A stretch of DNA of 64,000 bases, from assembly GCF_008245225.1 (NCBI RefSeq), contig NZ_VTAW01000006.1, positions 1-64,000 of the forward strand, given 5' to 3'. The stretch comes from Natrialba swarupiae. Lineage in GTDB: Archaea; Halobacteriota; Halobacteria; Halobacteriales; Natrialbaceae. The notes under the pieces were generated by a model. That model worked only from the letters and a program-made list of their open reading frames with translations, did not search any database and was not told where the DNA came from. A program made the position numbers and the translations under genes. Below are positions 8,075-16,894 of this stretch, piece after piece. The stretch's first letter is position 1, and each line of letters starts with the position of its first letter.

Positions 8075-8440
8075 TCACTCGCGACCGCCGACCGACTCGA
8101 GTCGCATCAGCGGGTAGCCGTCTTCCATCTCCATGCGCGTCACGACCTCGCATCCCTCGTAGTCGACGACGATCTCGACCTCGAGAAACCGTCCGGTGAG
8201 TTCGGTGTACTCGGCGCTCGCCTCCGCGAGCGCCTCCTCGAGTTCCTCTTCTCGGACGTCGACCGTGACGGCGGTGCAGTGTGGCTGGTTCTCGATCGAG
8301 TCCTCGATCGCCCGCGCGAGGCTGCCTGCGCTCGCCGGCGAAATCGGCGTCCCGGCGAACTGGTGGTAGAGCGACCCGAACTTGATGCCCGCCTCGAAGC
8401 AGGCCGTTTCCGCGTCGGTCGGCGTGACGTCGTCGGTCAT
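8075..8440 (-). CDS. mptD: Archaeal dihydroneopterin aldolase
   Basis: 121-residue homologue of MptD, the archaeal dihydroneopterin aldolase that cleaves 7,8-dihydroneopterin to 6-hydroxymethyl-dihydropterin and glycolaldehyde in pterin biosynthesis. The signature FEAGIKFGSLYHQFAGTPIS lies near the N-terminus (residues about 14-33), and the compact alpha/beta length matches the family. The start at 8440 fits because upstream codons are Arg/Pro-rich and not conserved. Diverges from the azf gene. Haloarchaea use folate-type pterins, so the activity is expected. Confidence 0.75.
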   Translation of the reverse strand: MTDDVTPTDAETACFEAGIKFGSLYHQFAGTPISPASAGSLARAIEDSIENQPHCTAVTVDVREEELEEALAEASAEYTELTGRFLEVEIVVDYEGCEVVTRMEMEDGYPLMRLESVGGRE

Positions 8441-8525
8441 ACGTGACTCCTCGAGTGCACTCGGCAAGGGGGTTCCGATCGGTCGCGGGCGATGCCACGG
8501 ACCCCGTTCACCTGGAATCGCACGA

Positions 8526-8533
8526 TACTTATC
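8526..8533 (+). promoter_or_regulatory. TATA-like box of the azf gene
   Basis: TACTTATC, ending 25 nt before the ATG at 8558; suits a leaderless transcript and supports that start. Confidence 0.45.
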
Positions 8534-8557
8534 GGCGCTATCCCTCACACCGAACGA

Positions 8558-9301
8558 ATGGTACAGTCCGTCCTGCTCACGGGGGCTGCGGGGCGTGTCG
8601 GGGAAGCGATTCTCGCCGACCTCGCGGACGTACACGAGTGGCGCTTGTTAGATCGCGACCCACCGACGGGGGAACAACCGGGCGAGTTCGTCGTCGCGGA
8701 CATCACCGACGAGGAGGCGGTCCGTGAGGCGATGGACGGGATCGACGTCGTGATCCACCTCGCGGGCGACCCCCGTCCGGAGGCGCCCTGGGACAGCGTC
8801 CTCACGAACAACATCGACGGCACGCAGACCGTCTTCGAGGCGGCCGTCGACGCCGGCGTCGAGACCGTCGTCTTCGCGTCGTCGAACCACGCCGTCGGGG
8901 CCTACGAGACCGACGAGCGCACGCCGGAGATGTACCGCGCGGACGACGACTACCTGCTCGACGGCACCGAACTGCCGCGGCCGGGCAACCTCTACGGCGT
9001 CTCGAAGGCCGCCGGCGAGTCGCTGGGACGGTACTACCACGACGAGTACGGTCTCTCGGTCGCCTGCGTCCGTATCGGCAATCTCACGGAGGGACACCCA
9101 CCGATCGACTACGAGCGCGGGCAAGCGATGTGGCTCTCCTATCACGACTGTGCGCACCTGTTCGATCGCTGTATCCGCGCCGACTACGGCTACGAGATCG
9201 TCTACGGCATCTCGGACAACGACCGCAAGTACTACTCGATCGACCGTGCTCGAGAGGTCCTCGGCTACGAACCACAGGACAACTCCGCCGAACACGACTG
9301 A
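8558..9301 (+). CDS. azf: NAD-dependent glucose-6-phosphate dehydrogenase (Azf-type extended SDR)
   Basis: 247-residue extended short-chain dehydrogenase. Rossmann motif TGAAGRVGEA at residues 8-17, DITDEEAVREAM for cofactor adenosine contacts, HLAGDPRPEAPW, and the catalytic pair Y-x3-K in LYGVSKAAGESL. Length and sequence style match Azf, the archaeal glucose-6-phosphate dehydrogenase described in Haloferax volcanii, which feeds the oxidative pentose phosphate pathway. The related uronate dehydrogenases share this fold, so substrate assignment is by recalled similarity. Its own TATA box precedes it, so it is probably monocistronic. Confidence 0.72.
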   Translation: MVQSVLLTGAAGRVGEAILADLADVHEWRLLDRDPPTGEQPGEFVVADITDEEAVREAMDGIDVVIHLAGDPRPEAPWDSVLTNNIDGTQTVFEAAVDAGVETVVFASSNHAVGAYETDERTPEMYRADDDYLLDGTELPRPGNLYGVSKAAGESLGRYYHDEYGLSVACVRIGNLTEGHPPIDYERGQAMWLSYHDCAHLFDRCIRADYGYEIVYGISDNDRKYYSIDRAREVLGYEPQDNSAEHD

Positions 9302-9340
9302 TCGGCACCCAATACGACTGACTGGCGCCGAACGCCGCGA

Positions 9341-9955
9341 TCAGAACAGGCCGTCGACGTCCTCCTCTCGAGTGCGCCGCCGGTCGACGTGATCCGTCAA
9401 GCGCTGGAAGACGATCCCACGATGGTCGTCCTCGCGGACGAAGTCGAACAACAGCGTGATGAACCGGCTGTCGTCCTCGCCGGCCGCGAGATCCCGCTCG
9501 GCGTATGCGTGGGCCCGTTCGATCGACTCCTCCTCGAAGCCAAGCGCGTCGGCGAGGGTGCTGGCCGCGATCGCGGTCGCTTCGAACCCGAGAGTCGCCC
9601 GAGTCGGCGTTGTCTCGTCGTGTTCGATTCGGATCGGCGGACGACGTTCGACGACCTCCGGATCGGTGGCGAGCGTCGCGAGATACGTCCGGATCGGAAC
9701 GAGACGAACGTCACGGTATGTCGATGAGAGCCCTTCGAGATACGCGAGTGCGCTGTCGGCCAACCCGGTCGTACCGTCCCAGTTTCGGTCCTGAGCGTGG
9801 TAGACCGCCGCGGTGGCCTGGATCAACCCGTGGAGCAACTGCTCGTCGTCGGTTCCCGCCTCGAGTTCGAGCCAGTGATCCTCCCAGGCGTCATGAGCGG
9901 CGTGGTAGTAGCCGTCGTTGTAGATCGCAGCGCCGGCCCGCAACTGATCTCGCAT
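9341..9955 (-). CDS. DUF309 domain protein
   Basis: 204 residues. The N-terminal half carries the DUF309 helical signature, GYYHAAHDAWEDHWLE followed by LLHGLIQATAAVYHA, with His and Glu residues that may bind metal. The C-terminal half (residues about 110-204) is an additional acidic helical region. DUF309 proteins are uncharacterised in prokaryotes. The start at 9955 puts the conserved domain at residue 10; the longer frame to 10111 is Arg-rich and not conserved. Confidence 0.72.
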   Translation of the reverse strand: MRDQLRAGAAIYNDGYYHAAHDAWEDHWLELEAGTDDEQLLHGLIQATAAVYHAQDRNWDGTTGLADSALAYLEGLSSTYRDVRLVPIRTYLATLATDPEVVERRPPIRIEHDETTPTRATLGFEATAIAASTLADALGFEEESIERAHAYAERDLAAGEDDSRFITLLFDFVREDDHRGIVFQRLTDHVDRRRTREEDVDGLF

Positions 9956-10206
9956 ACCCGACGTACGGACTCGAGGCTGGTGAGGGTCACGGTCGCCAAA
10001 AAATCTGAAAGTGAGGCCGGATACGTACCGCCTCCGGCGGGGCGGGCAGACACTGTGGAAACGGGGAACGGGGCGCGAGAAAGCGCCCTTCGACCGGTTA
10101 CTGGCCGCCACCGGTCAGGGCGGTACTCGTTTCGAGTGTGGAGACACGTATAATTATGCAGTCGGTTCGATTCCTTCGGGACCGCATTCCGGACGGGAGG
10201 TGGTGC

Positions 10207-11349
10207 TTACTCCTCGAATTCGTCCTCCCATCGGAACCGCCCGTTCCGCTGGACGATGTCGCCGTCGACCTCGAGGCGGGCGTTCTCGCTGACGTCGGCG
10301 ATCAGATCGACATGGACCGCGGAGTCGGTGCCCGACTCGCCGTCGGCCAGGCAGGCGTCGTAGGCCCGCCCGAGCGCGAGGTGGATCGTCTCGCCCATCT
10401 TCTCGTCGAAGAGGATGTTGTCCGTATAGCGGTCGATCCCGCGGTTCATTCCGACGCCGAGTTCGCCGAGCCGACGCGCTCCCTCGTCGGTTCCAAGCAC
10501 CTCGGCGATCACGTCCGCCCCCTCGTCGGCGTCGTGGTCGACGACCTCGCCGTTCTCGAAGACGAGGCGGACGTTTCGGACCGACTCCCCGCGAACCGTC
10601 ATCGGGACGTCGAAGGTGACCTCGCCCTCCGTGGCGTACGGTGCGGTAAACACCTCGCCGCTGGGGAGGTTGTGTGAATCGTACGCGACCGAAGCCGCAC
10701 TGTTGACTGCCGTCCGGCCGTCGATCCGCATCGTGAGGTCGGTGTCGCCCGCGACGAGTCGAACCGTCGACGCGTCGTCGAGCAGTTCTTTCATCCGGGC
10801 CATCTCGTCGGCCAGTGACTCCCAGTCGCGAAGTATCGCGTCGTAGGCGAACTCGCGATACTCCTCGTAGGCCATCCCCGCCTGCTGGGCGAGCGACCGC
10901 GTCGGGTGAACGGTCGACACCCATCGCGTCCCGAGCCGACGCTCGCGAATCCCCGTCCGGGAACTACTGTAGGCCTGTCGCGTCTCGGCCGGCACGTCCG
11001 CCGTTGCACTCGTGTTTCGGCCGCCGCCGAGCGAGAGGAAGACGTCCGTCTCCTCGAGCAAGGCGAGTTCGTGAGCCGGATCGTCGTCGAACGCGACACT
11101 CGAGCGATCATCGTGTTCGTCTTCCGAGACGGCTGAGTCTCCATCGTACGCCCGCAAATACGCCCGCGTGAGCTCGCCCGAAGAATAGGTCGCGAGCAGG
11201 TTCGCCCCGCGTTCTCCCAGACACCGTGCGACTGCGACGGCGAGGTCGTGAGCGTCGGGGCCGACCGAGAGCACGACGTTGTCGCCCGCTTCGACTCGAG
11301 CGCTCCAGTCGACCAGTATCTCCGCGTGTTCGCGAACGCGTTCGTCCAT
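10207..11349 (-). CDS. M29 family aminopeptidase
   Basis: 380-residue metallo-aminopeptidase of family M29 (AmpS/PepS, thermophilic aminopeptidase group). Cytoplasmic enzymes of this family remove N-terminal residues using two metal ions. Seen: N-terminal alpha/beta domain (MDERVREHAEILVDWS), the NLPSGEVFTAP segment with the conserved Glu, GEVTFD, a further Glu/His cluster in FDEKMGETIHLALG, and HVDLIAD near the C-terminus. Length is close to the family norm (about 360-410). The ATG at 11349 begins the conserved part; eight extra residues upstream in frame are unlikely. Stands alone. Confidence 0.8.
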   Translation of the reverse strand: MDERVREHAEILVDWSARVEAGDNVVLSVGPDAHDLAVAVARCLGERGANLLATYSSGELTRAYLRAYDGDSAVSEDEHDDRSSVAFDDDPAHELALLEETDVFLSLGGGRNTSATADVPAETRQAYSSSRTGIRERRLGTRWVSTVHPTRSLAQQAGMAYEEYREFAYDAILRDWESLADEMARMKELLDDASTVRLVAGDTDLTMRIDGRTAVNSAASVAYDSHNLPSGEVFTAPYATEGEVTFDVPMTVRGESVRNVRLVFENGEVVDHDADEGADVIAEVLGTDEGARRLGELGVGMNRGIDRYTDNILFDEKMGETIHLALGRAYDACLADGESGTDSAVHVDLIADVSENARLEVDGDIVQRNGRFRWEDEFEE

Positions 11350-11421
11350 GGCGGAGGAAGGAAACGAAGCCACAAAATCCCGTCTCTTGGCGAACGGGGG
11401 AACGCCTCTCTCGACTCGAGA

Positions 11422-12138
11422 CTACGCCGTCGCCGCTCGTCCCTCGGCGTCGGTTCGGCTACGAACGAGCGTGACGACGGCGTACACCACCGGTGTATCG
11501 AGGACGGCGATCGCGAGCTTGAGCAGGTACTGGCCGACGATCAGCGCGAGGATCGCCTCGAGGGGTAAGACGACGCCGACGCCGAGAACAGCGGGCGCGA
11601 TAGCGAACGCGATCGAGACGAAGATCACGGTGTCGATCGCCTGGCTCGTCCCCGTCGAGACGACGTTGCGCAGCCAGAGGTAATCCGACCCTGTCCGATC
11701 GCGGATGCGATGGAAGAGCCAGACGTCCCAGTTCTGACTGACGAGATAGGCGAGCAAACTGCCGAGGACGACGTTCGTCGACGCGCCGAGGGCCGTCGCG
11801 AAGGCGTCGGGATCGACGCTCGCTTCGGCCGCGGGCGCGGCGATCGTCGACCAGACGAGCGCGAGCACGACGAAGTTGAGCACGAACGCGACGTTGACGA
11901 CGATCTGTGCCGCACGTTTGCCGTACAGTTCGGTGTAACAGTCACTCGCGAGGAACGTAAGCGCGTACGCGAGCGCCGCGCCAGGGAGGACCAGTTCTGC
12001 ACCGGTAACCGGTAACGCGAACGGAAGATCGAACGCGAGTACTTTCGAGGCAGTCAACTGCGCGGTGACGAGCGATGCGACGAACAGGCCGATCAACGTG
12101 ACCTGAGCCACCGTCGGCGCTCCGTGACGATCGGTCAT
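11422..12138 (-). CDS. Queuosine precursor transporter (YhhQ/VUT family)
   Basis: 238-residue integral membrane protein with about six helices, matching the YhhQ/COG1738 vitamin-uptake-like family. Hallmarks are QLTASKVLAFDLP near residue 27, the conserved DCYTELYGKRAA loop, and SQNWDVWLFHRIRDRTG plus NVVSTGTSQAIDT. Bacterial members import preQ0/preQ1; in archaea the same base is a precursor of archaeosine in tRNA, so salvage of a 7-deazaguanine is the likely job. Diverges from cspA. Confidence 0.8.
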   Translation of the reverse strand: MTDRHGAPTVAQVTLIGLFVASLVTAQLTASKVLAFDLPFALPVTGAELVLPGAALAYALTFLASDCYTELYGKRAAQIVVNVAFVLNFVVLALVWSTIAAPAAEASVDPDAFATALGASTNVVLGSLLAYLVSQNWDVWLFHRIRDRTGSDYLWLRNVVSTGTSQAIDTVIFVSIAFAIAPAVLGVGVVLPLEAILALIVGQYLLKLAIAVLDTPVVYAVVTLVRSRTDAEGRAATA

Positions 12139-12459
12139 ACCGACTGATTTTGCTGGACCTACGTAAGCGATACTATTTCAAACGTCCTCGAGGATCACTC
12201 GAAGAATATCTCCTCGCTCGATCGCTCGCTTCACTCATCTCCCACTCGGTACTCGACCCCATTCTGAACGTTTGGTCGGTTCTGTCCGTGAGTGTTCGAT
12301 ACCGCTTATCCACACTGTTACGAACTCTCTACGGAGAAATTTCCGTATTATTGGTGGGTAGTGGAGTTCGTACTCGACTGAAAAAAGGGTTCGAACTGCT
12401 CTAGCGCAATTTTCACCCGGAATTATGGCCAGAACGAAAGCGATTGTATAACCAAACTG
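12139..12459. other. Intergenic region between yhhQ-type gene and cspA
   Basis: About 320 nt of lower GC than its surroundings, holding the back-to-back promoters. An 84-codon open frame on the plus strand is AT-rich, starts without a promoter and shows no recognisable domain, so it was not called. Nothing else seen. Confidence 0.5.
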
Positions 12460-12466
12460 TTATATG
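12460..12466 (+). promoter_or_regulatory. TATA box of cspA
   Basis: TTATATG, 26-32 nt before the ATG at 12492, the standard position for a leaderless haloarchaeal gene. Confidence 0.55.
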
Positions 12467-12491
12467 TGTCGCGTGGATTCGTACAATTGCA

Positions 12492-12686
12492 ATGGCGAAA
12501 GGAAACGTTGATTTCTTCAACGACACAGGCGGTTACGGTTTCATTTCGACGGACGACGCGGACGACGACGTGTTCTTCCACATGGAAGACGTTGGCGGCC
12601 CGGACCTCGAAGAAGGCACAGATATCGAATTCGACATCGAACAGGCCCCCAAGGGCCCCCGCGCCACCAACGTCACCCGCCTGTAA
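12492..12686 (+). CDS. cspA: Cold-shock domain protein
   Basis: 64-residue single cold-shock domain, a five-stranded OB-fold that binds single-stranded RNA/DNA and melts mRNA secondary structure. RNP1-like GGYGFIST and RNP2-like DVFFHMEDV are intact. Basic surface residues are replaced by acidic ones (DDADDD, DLEEGTD), the usual halophilic adaptation. A strong TATA box immediately upstream suggests high, possibly leaderless expression. Start at 12492 follows the family consensus MAKGNVDFFND. Confidence 0.93.
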   Translation: MAKGNVDFFNDTGGYGFISTDDADDDVFFHMEDVGGPDLEEGTDIEFDIEQAPKGPRATNVTRL

Positions 12687-12896
12687 TACGGCACCTCACG
12701 TTCGGTAACGGGTTTTACTCTACGACCATTCATTCTTCGACGGCCAATGCGAGAGCAGTGCCGACCCGGAGTAGCGACCTGCTGTTCTGTACAGTGACAT
12801 CGTACGACGAGTAGCTTCGCCGAAACTGGATCGCCGGGAGAAATACGTGCTCGATAACAAATAGTCACTCTCGTGGTGTGATCATATGGGAGAAAC

Positions 12897-13178
12897 ATGG
12901 ATGAACTGACCGGTTTCCAACGGGATCTCCTCTACGTCATCGCGGGAGCGGATCGGCCATCCGGTCAGGACATCAAAGGGGAGGTCGAACGGTACTACAG
13001 CACCGACGTCAACCACGGTCGGCTCTACCCGAATCTCGATACGCTCGTCAACAAGGAGTACGTCGAGAAGGGACAACTGGATCGACGAACGAACTACTAC
13101 GCGATCAGTGACCGCGGCCAACGATCGATCGAAAACCGCCGCGACTGGGAGCGACAGTATCTCGAGACGAATCGGTAG
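12897..13178 (+). CDS. PadR family transcriptional regulator
   Basis: 93-residue winged-helix protein of the PadR type: helix 1 DELTGFQRDLLYVIAG, recognition region SGQDIKGEVERYYSTDVNHGRLYPNLDTLV, and wing GQLDRRTNYYAISDRG. It lacks the long C-terminal dimerisation helix of larger PadR proteins, as is common in haloarchaea. Presumably binds DNA as a dimer; target unknown. It converges with the TrkA-C-like gene, one base apart, so the two are not cotranscribed. Confidence 0.82.
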   Translation: MDELTGFQRDLLYVIAGADRPSGQDIKGEVERYYSTDVNHGRLYPNLDTLVNKEYVEKGQLDRRTNYYAISDRGQRSIENRRDWERQYLETNR

Positions 13179-13179
13179 A

Positions 13180-14310
13180 TCACGCTACCGGGAGACGATC
13201 GAAGTCAGTAGCCGTTCCGAGGATATACACGTCGTCGTCGGCCTCAAGGGGTACCTGCTCGGCCGGAAACGGGATCGTCTCGTCGTTCCGGACGAGACCC
13301 ACCACGGTCCCGGACAGCCAGCCGACGAACTCTCCCTCGAGAGGGCCGTCTCTGGAGACTGTCAGCCTGGCGACCGTGTGATCGAGCGCTCGAATGGTCG
13401 ACAGGAGCTCGTAGATGTCGGACGACGACGCGGGGCGTGTGACGATCCGATACCGCTCGTGACTGCGTATCTCCTCGGCACGTTCGGCGTCGGTTACGAT
13501 CGTCGCGACGTCTCCCGACGTTGCCCGGAGTGTTCCGGTCGCCACCAGTCGACTCGTACACTCGTCGTCGGTCCAGATCTCGACTCGCTCTCCGGTCGAC
13601 CCACTCGACTGAGCTACACCACGAACTGCGAGAGCGACCGCGTTTGGCGCTATCGTCGACCCGATTCCGACCCGTTTCCGACCGAGGCGAACCCGGGAAA
13701 TCGCTCCGTCCGACGTGAGATCGACGGCGACGTGTCCGATGCCGAAATCTCGCTCGAGGCGGTTCTCGAGTCGGGATACACGGCTGTCGGCGGGGATATC
13801 ACAGGGAACCAGCACTGATTCCCCTGCGAGTTCGCGTTTGACCGAGTTCTCGACGGGAGGAGAGCCGGGCAGATCTGTGAACTCCTCCGGCAGTCGATAC
13901 TCGACCGAGAGTCGTCCGCGCCGGATGACCGACGCAGCTGCGGTTCGGTCGTCGATTCGATCGATGTTCGCGCTCTCACGCGCGACGGCATCGCCGATCC
14001 GTCGCCCACCCGCGGCGGCGACCGATCCGACCGCGAACGCGGCGAGGAAGTAGGTTGCAGTCGCGTGGTGGAACACCGGCGTCTCGTCGATGATCGTCGA
14101 CTGGCGGACGCTGACGACGTTTATCCAGAGGCCGACGACGGCTAGACCGACGAGTACGGCAGCGCCAGCCGGTATCGACCGTGTACTGTATCGGCGGTAC
14201 GCGAACGCGACGACGAGCGTGACGACGCCGGTGAGCAGTCCGAACCCGAACACGTTGACGACCGCGGTTTCGGTCCACTCCGTGAGTATTGCCTGTGCTA
14301 TCGCCGTCAT
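13180..14310 (-). CDS. Membrane protein with TrkA-C/RCK_C-like domain
   Basis: 376 residues. Three N-terminal hydrophobic helices (residues about 12-35, 43-63, 85-105) precede a cytoplasmic part. The final 80 residues have the spacing of an RCK_C (TrkA-C) domain: VSRDGPLEGEFVGWL, then GLVRND, PFPAEQVPLEADDDVYILG. RCK_C domains bind ligands and gate K+ channels or cation transporters; here no pore domain was recognised, so it may regulate a partner. Its ATG overlaps the stop of the gene upstream (ATGA), so the two are probably co-translated. Domain assignment is by pattern only. Confidence 0.55.
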   Translation of the reverse strand: MTAIAQAILTEWTETAVVNVFGFGLLTGVVTLVVAFAYRRYSTRSIPAGAAVLVGLAVVGLWINVVSVRQSTIIDETPVFHHATATYFLAAFAVGSVAAAGGRRIGDAVARESANIDRIDDRTAAASVIRRGRLSVEYRLPEEFTDLPGSPPVENSVKRELAGESVLVPCDIPADSRVSRLENRLERDFGIGHVAVDLTSDGAISRVRLGRKRVGIGSTIAPNAVALAVRGVAQSSGSTGERVEIWTDDECTSRLVATGTLRATSGDVATIVTDAERAEEIRSHERYRIVTRPASSSDIYELLSTIRALDHTVARLTVSRDGPLEGEFVGWLSGTVVGLVRNDETIPFPAEQVPLEADDDVYILGTATDFDRLPVA

Positions 14311-15581
14311 CGTTTCACCGCGGGTTCTTTCGACACTCGAACCCCCGCTGGTCCGTCCGATTCTCGTCGTGAACGTCCGGCGAGTCGGTGGATGGTGGTC
14401 GAATCGGCGACGACGAACACGTCGGCTCGATCCTCGAGGCGGTCCAGATCCGGATCGACGATCCATCGGTGGCGTGTGTCGGGCCCACCGTTTGCGACGT
14501 CGGACTCCGCAACGAGCGGCGTGATGTCGTCTTCGTCGACTGTCTCCGAATCGATCGAGGCCACGACGTTCCCGACCTGGCATCGGTACACGTGATGTCC
14601 CGCTCGGCCGAGGCGGACGAACGCCTCGACTGTGGGCGTCGTTTCGTCGGGAGGGACGGTTACGTGAATTCGGTTCGCTCCCAACACCGGTTCGGCGTCC
14701 GTCGCGGGAATCGCGACCGTCAGTCGTCTTCGGCCGCCTTCCGAGCCGCCTGTGGGGTGATCGGCCGCTGTCGACGACACCTCACCAGCGTCTCGCTCGC
14801 TCGGACCGGCGTCGATCGAGGCATGCGTTTCGAGAACGATCCCCTCTACGTCGGTGGCGTCGGTGGAGAGGACGACCGTTTCGTCCGCGTACAACCCCGT
14901 CGGGATCAGGGCCTCGATAGTGATCGCACGCCACCCCTCCGGTATCCGCGACCCGGCGACGGATGTCGGCGGTGCGGCGGCGATCGTCGCCCGCGCTCGG
15001 CCGTCGACCGAAACCGAAACGGCCGACAGATCGTAGCTCGTTCGAAGACGCGTCTCGAGTCGACGTTCGAGTTCCGAACGCGGAAGGTCCGCGGGAAGCC
15101 GCCAGACCTCGTCCTCGAGCGATCGCCGCAGATTCGGGGGTAACGGTGGATACCCCTCGAGATCACGGACGCCACCCGTCGACTGGATCGAGACCTGCCC
15201 GCTCGCATCGATCGCCTCGGTCGCGTCGCCCGATAGCGATCGACCGCGGACGAGTCGGCCAGCCGTCCCGATCGGCAACTCGGAACCGATTCGACTCCCG
15301 TGACCGTTCGCGTACAGTGCGAGCGTCACAACCACGATCGATGCGGCGGCGAGCCGTGGTGTGTGTCCTCGAATTGCGGTGGCCGGAGGGGCGATCAAGC
15401 CGACTGCGTACGCGTTTCCAGCCGCAAGCGGAAGCGCAACTGCGATGCTCTGTCGACCCGAGAACTCTCGACTCAGGTATTCGCCGATTGTCCCGAGTGC
15501 ACCGACGGTGATCGCGGGGCCGATGCCGACGACGAACCCGAACGAGACGCCGACGATAATCTCCGTCGTAACCTCGAACAT
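14307..15581 (-). CDS. Membrane protein with TrkA-C-like domain, partner of downstream gene
   Basis: 424 residues. N-terminal helices (about 8-33, 43-66, 76-92) are followed by a long soluble region with two segments resembling RCK_C-type ligand domains (around LPADLPRSELERRLE and the VEAFVRLGRAGHHVYRC region). Size, layout and gene order parallel the following gene, so the two look like diverged partners of one complex. The four-base overlap implies translational coupling. Likely involved in cation transport control; this is inferred from recalled TrkA-C patterns and not demonstrated. Confidence 0.5.
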   Translation of the reverse strand: MFEVTTEIIVGVSFGFVVGIGPAITVGALGTIGEYLSREFSGRQSIAVALPLAAGNAYAVGLIAPPATAIRGHTPRLAAASIVVVTLALYANGHGSRIGSELPIGTAGRLVRGRSLSGDATEAIDASGQVSIQSTGGVRDLEGYPPLPPNLRRSLEDEVWRLPADLPRSELERRLETRLRTSYDLSAVSVSVDGRARATIAAAPPTSVAGSRIPEGWRAITIEALIPTGLYADETVVLSTDATDVEGIVLETHASIDAGPSERDAGEVSSTAADHPTGGSEGGRRRLTVAIPATDAEPVLGANRIHVTVPPDETTPTVEAFVRLGRAGHHVYRCQVGNVVASIDSETVDEDDITPLVAESDVANGGPDTRHRWIVDPDLDRLEDRADVFVVADSTTIHRLAGRSRRESDGPAGVRVSKEPAVKR

Positions 15582-15593
15582 AGATCCGAGTGG

Positions 15594-16091
15594 CTAGCCG
15601 TCGATCAGAACGATCTCGGGATTCGATCGCTCGTCGACGTAGTTGCTGTTACTCGGTGGAACGATTTCGACTTCGAGCGTCCCCGTGTCCTGGTCCCGAC
15701 GTAGATCGGCATCGTCGGGAACGGTGATCGTGTTGGTATCGGAGACGTGAACCGGATCGTCGAGTTGTGCAGAGCCGGCGGTAAGGATGACGGTAAACTC
15801 CTCGAGTTCGTTCCCCTCCTCGTCGACGACGGAGAAGCTGAGGGATTCCGCCAGATCGCCCGTCTGGACGACGTGGTCGTCTTCCCACTCGATCGTTACT
15901 TCAGTGTCGCCGAACTCGCCGACGCCGCCGAGCATGTTCATCATCACTGAGAGAGCAGCGATACCGACGACGAGCGCGATGACGAGTCTGATCGGTAGTC
16001 CCTCGATTGCCCGGTCGTCGGACTCGAGCGATTGTAATCGATCCGTCGTGCGTTCGGACGGTGGTTCCGTCCGGGTAAGCGGTGAACGCAT
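15594..16091 (-). CDS. Single-pass membrane-anchored protein, first gene of TrkA-C-like operon
   Basis: 165 residues. After a polar N-terminus comes RAIEGLPIRLVIALVVGIAALSVMM (residues about 27-52; quoted in part), one hydrophobic helix preceded by a short acidic/Gly motif as in archaeal type-IV pilin-like or DUF7382 proteins. The remaining 110 residues form a beta-rich, acidic domain (TEVTIEWEDDHVV, LSFSVVDEEGNELEEF) likely outside the cell. Located 12 nt before the two TrkA-C-like genes, so it probably belongs to the same unit. Whether a prepilin peptidase cleaves it is unknown. Confidence 0.55.
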   Translation of the reverse strand: MRSPLTRTEPPSERTTDRLQSLESDDRAIEGLPIRLVIALVVGIAALSVMMNMLGGVGEFGDTEVTIEWEDDHVVQTGDLAESLSFSVVDEEGNELEEFTVILTAGSAQLDDPVHVSDTNTITVPDDADLRRDQDTGTLEVEIVPPSNSNYVDERSNPEIVLIDG

Positions 16092-16264
16092 ACCCGCTCT
16101 GGCCTCGGTTTCGTACTTAAACGTCCGACCCAGGGTTCAAATGTGAAGCCGCATGGAGCGCCACTCGGCTTGTGGTCGTCGACGTCGACCCGCGGCTGGT
16201 CGTATGATGGATAGGAGAAACTGAAATGGCAGGCGAACGCTGGCTGTCGCCGCGAGTAACAGCC

Positions 16265-16831
16265 TCACCTGCAGGCGTCGTCGATCGCGGTCTCGATCTT
16301 GCTCGCCCGTGCGATCTTCTCGACTGTGGTGGTCGTCCCGTCGGGACAGACGACGACCAATGGCGATTGTGCGTGGACCGAGATTTCCTGTCCGAACTCG
16401 TCGACCAGCGCTCCGGTGAACGGCTCCGGTGCGGCCCCGAACGCCCACTCGTAGCCGTTCTCTTCGGCGTGGGCCCTGACGTCGTCGGGGTCGTCGTTGC
16501 CGTCGATCACGAGGTCGACGAACCGGACCTCGTCGCCGACCGCCGCATGGCTCTCTGCGATCTCCTCTTGCTGGCTGTTGCAGGTCGGACAGAACGGCGC
16601 GAACGTATGGAGTACGACCGGGCGGTCGGCGTTTGCGACCGTGAACGACTCGCCGGTCGTCACGTCCTCGAGCGTCGTCTCCCGCCAGTTTTCCGTCTCT
16701 TCCGAATCGCCGCCGGACGCTCCCTCGTCTCCCGTGTCGTCGGTGCCAGTCTGGTCCTCGAGACAGCCCGCGAGGACGAGCGACGTCCCGGCGGCCGCGA
16801 GGAGGGTCCGGCGGGTCGGCGGCTGGCTCAT
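16265..16831 (-). CDS. TlpA-like thioredoxin-fold lipoprotein
   Basis: 188 residues. Tat-style N-terminus (TRRTLLAAAG) with lipobox LAGC (Cys about residue 22), an acidic linker, then a thioredoxin/redoxin domain with active-site CPTC in FAPFCPTCNSQQEE. Such extracytoplasmic oxidoreductases reduce disulfides, for example in cytochrome c maturation. A cis-Pro equivalent is seen in AQSPLVVV. Start at 16831 places the signal at the N-terminus; the longer frame was discarded. Flanked by unrelated genes. Confidence 0.83.
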   Translation of the reverse strand: MSQPPTRRTLLAAAGTSLVLAGCLEDQTGTDDTGDEGASGGDSEETENWRETTLEDVTTGESFTVANADRPVVLHTFAPFCPTCNSQQEEIAESHAAVGDEVRFVDLVIDGNDDPDDVRAHAEENGYEWAFGAAPEPFTGALVDEFGQEISVHAQSPLVVVCPDGTTTTVEKIARASKIETAIDDACR

Positions 16832-16894
16832 GGCTGAAACGTCTGGCGCGAGCACGAAATAGCTATGCGACTGTGCGCGTTCGTACACGGGTAG

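Noticed and set aside
12150-12404. 84-codon open frame between the YhhQ-type gene and cspA
   Set aside because: AT-rich, no promoter, no recognisable domain; treated as intergenic.
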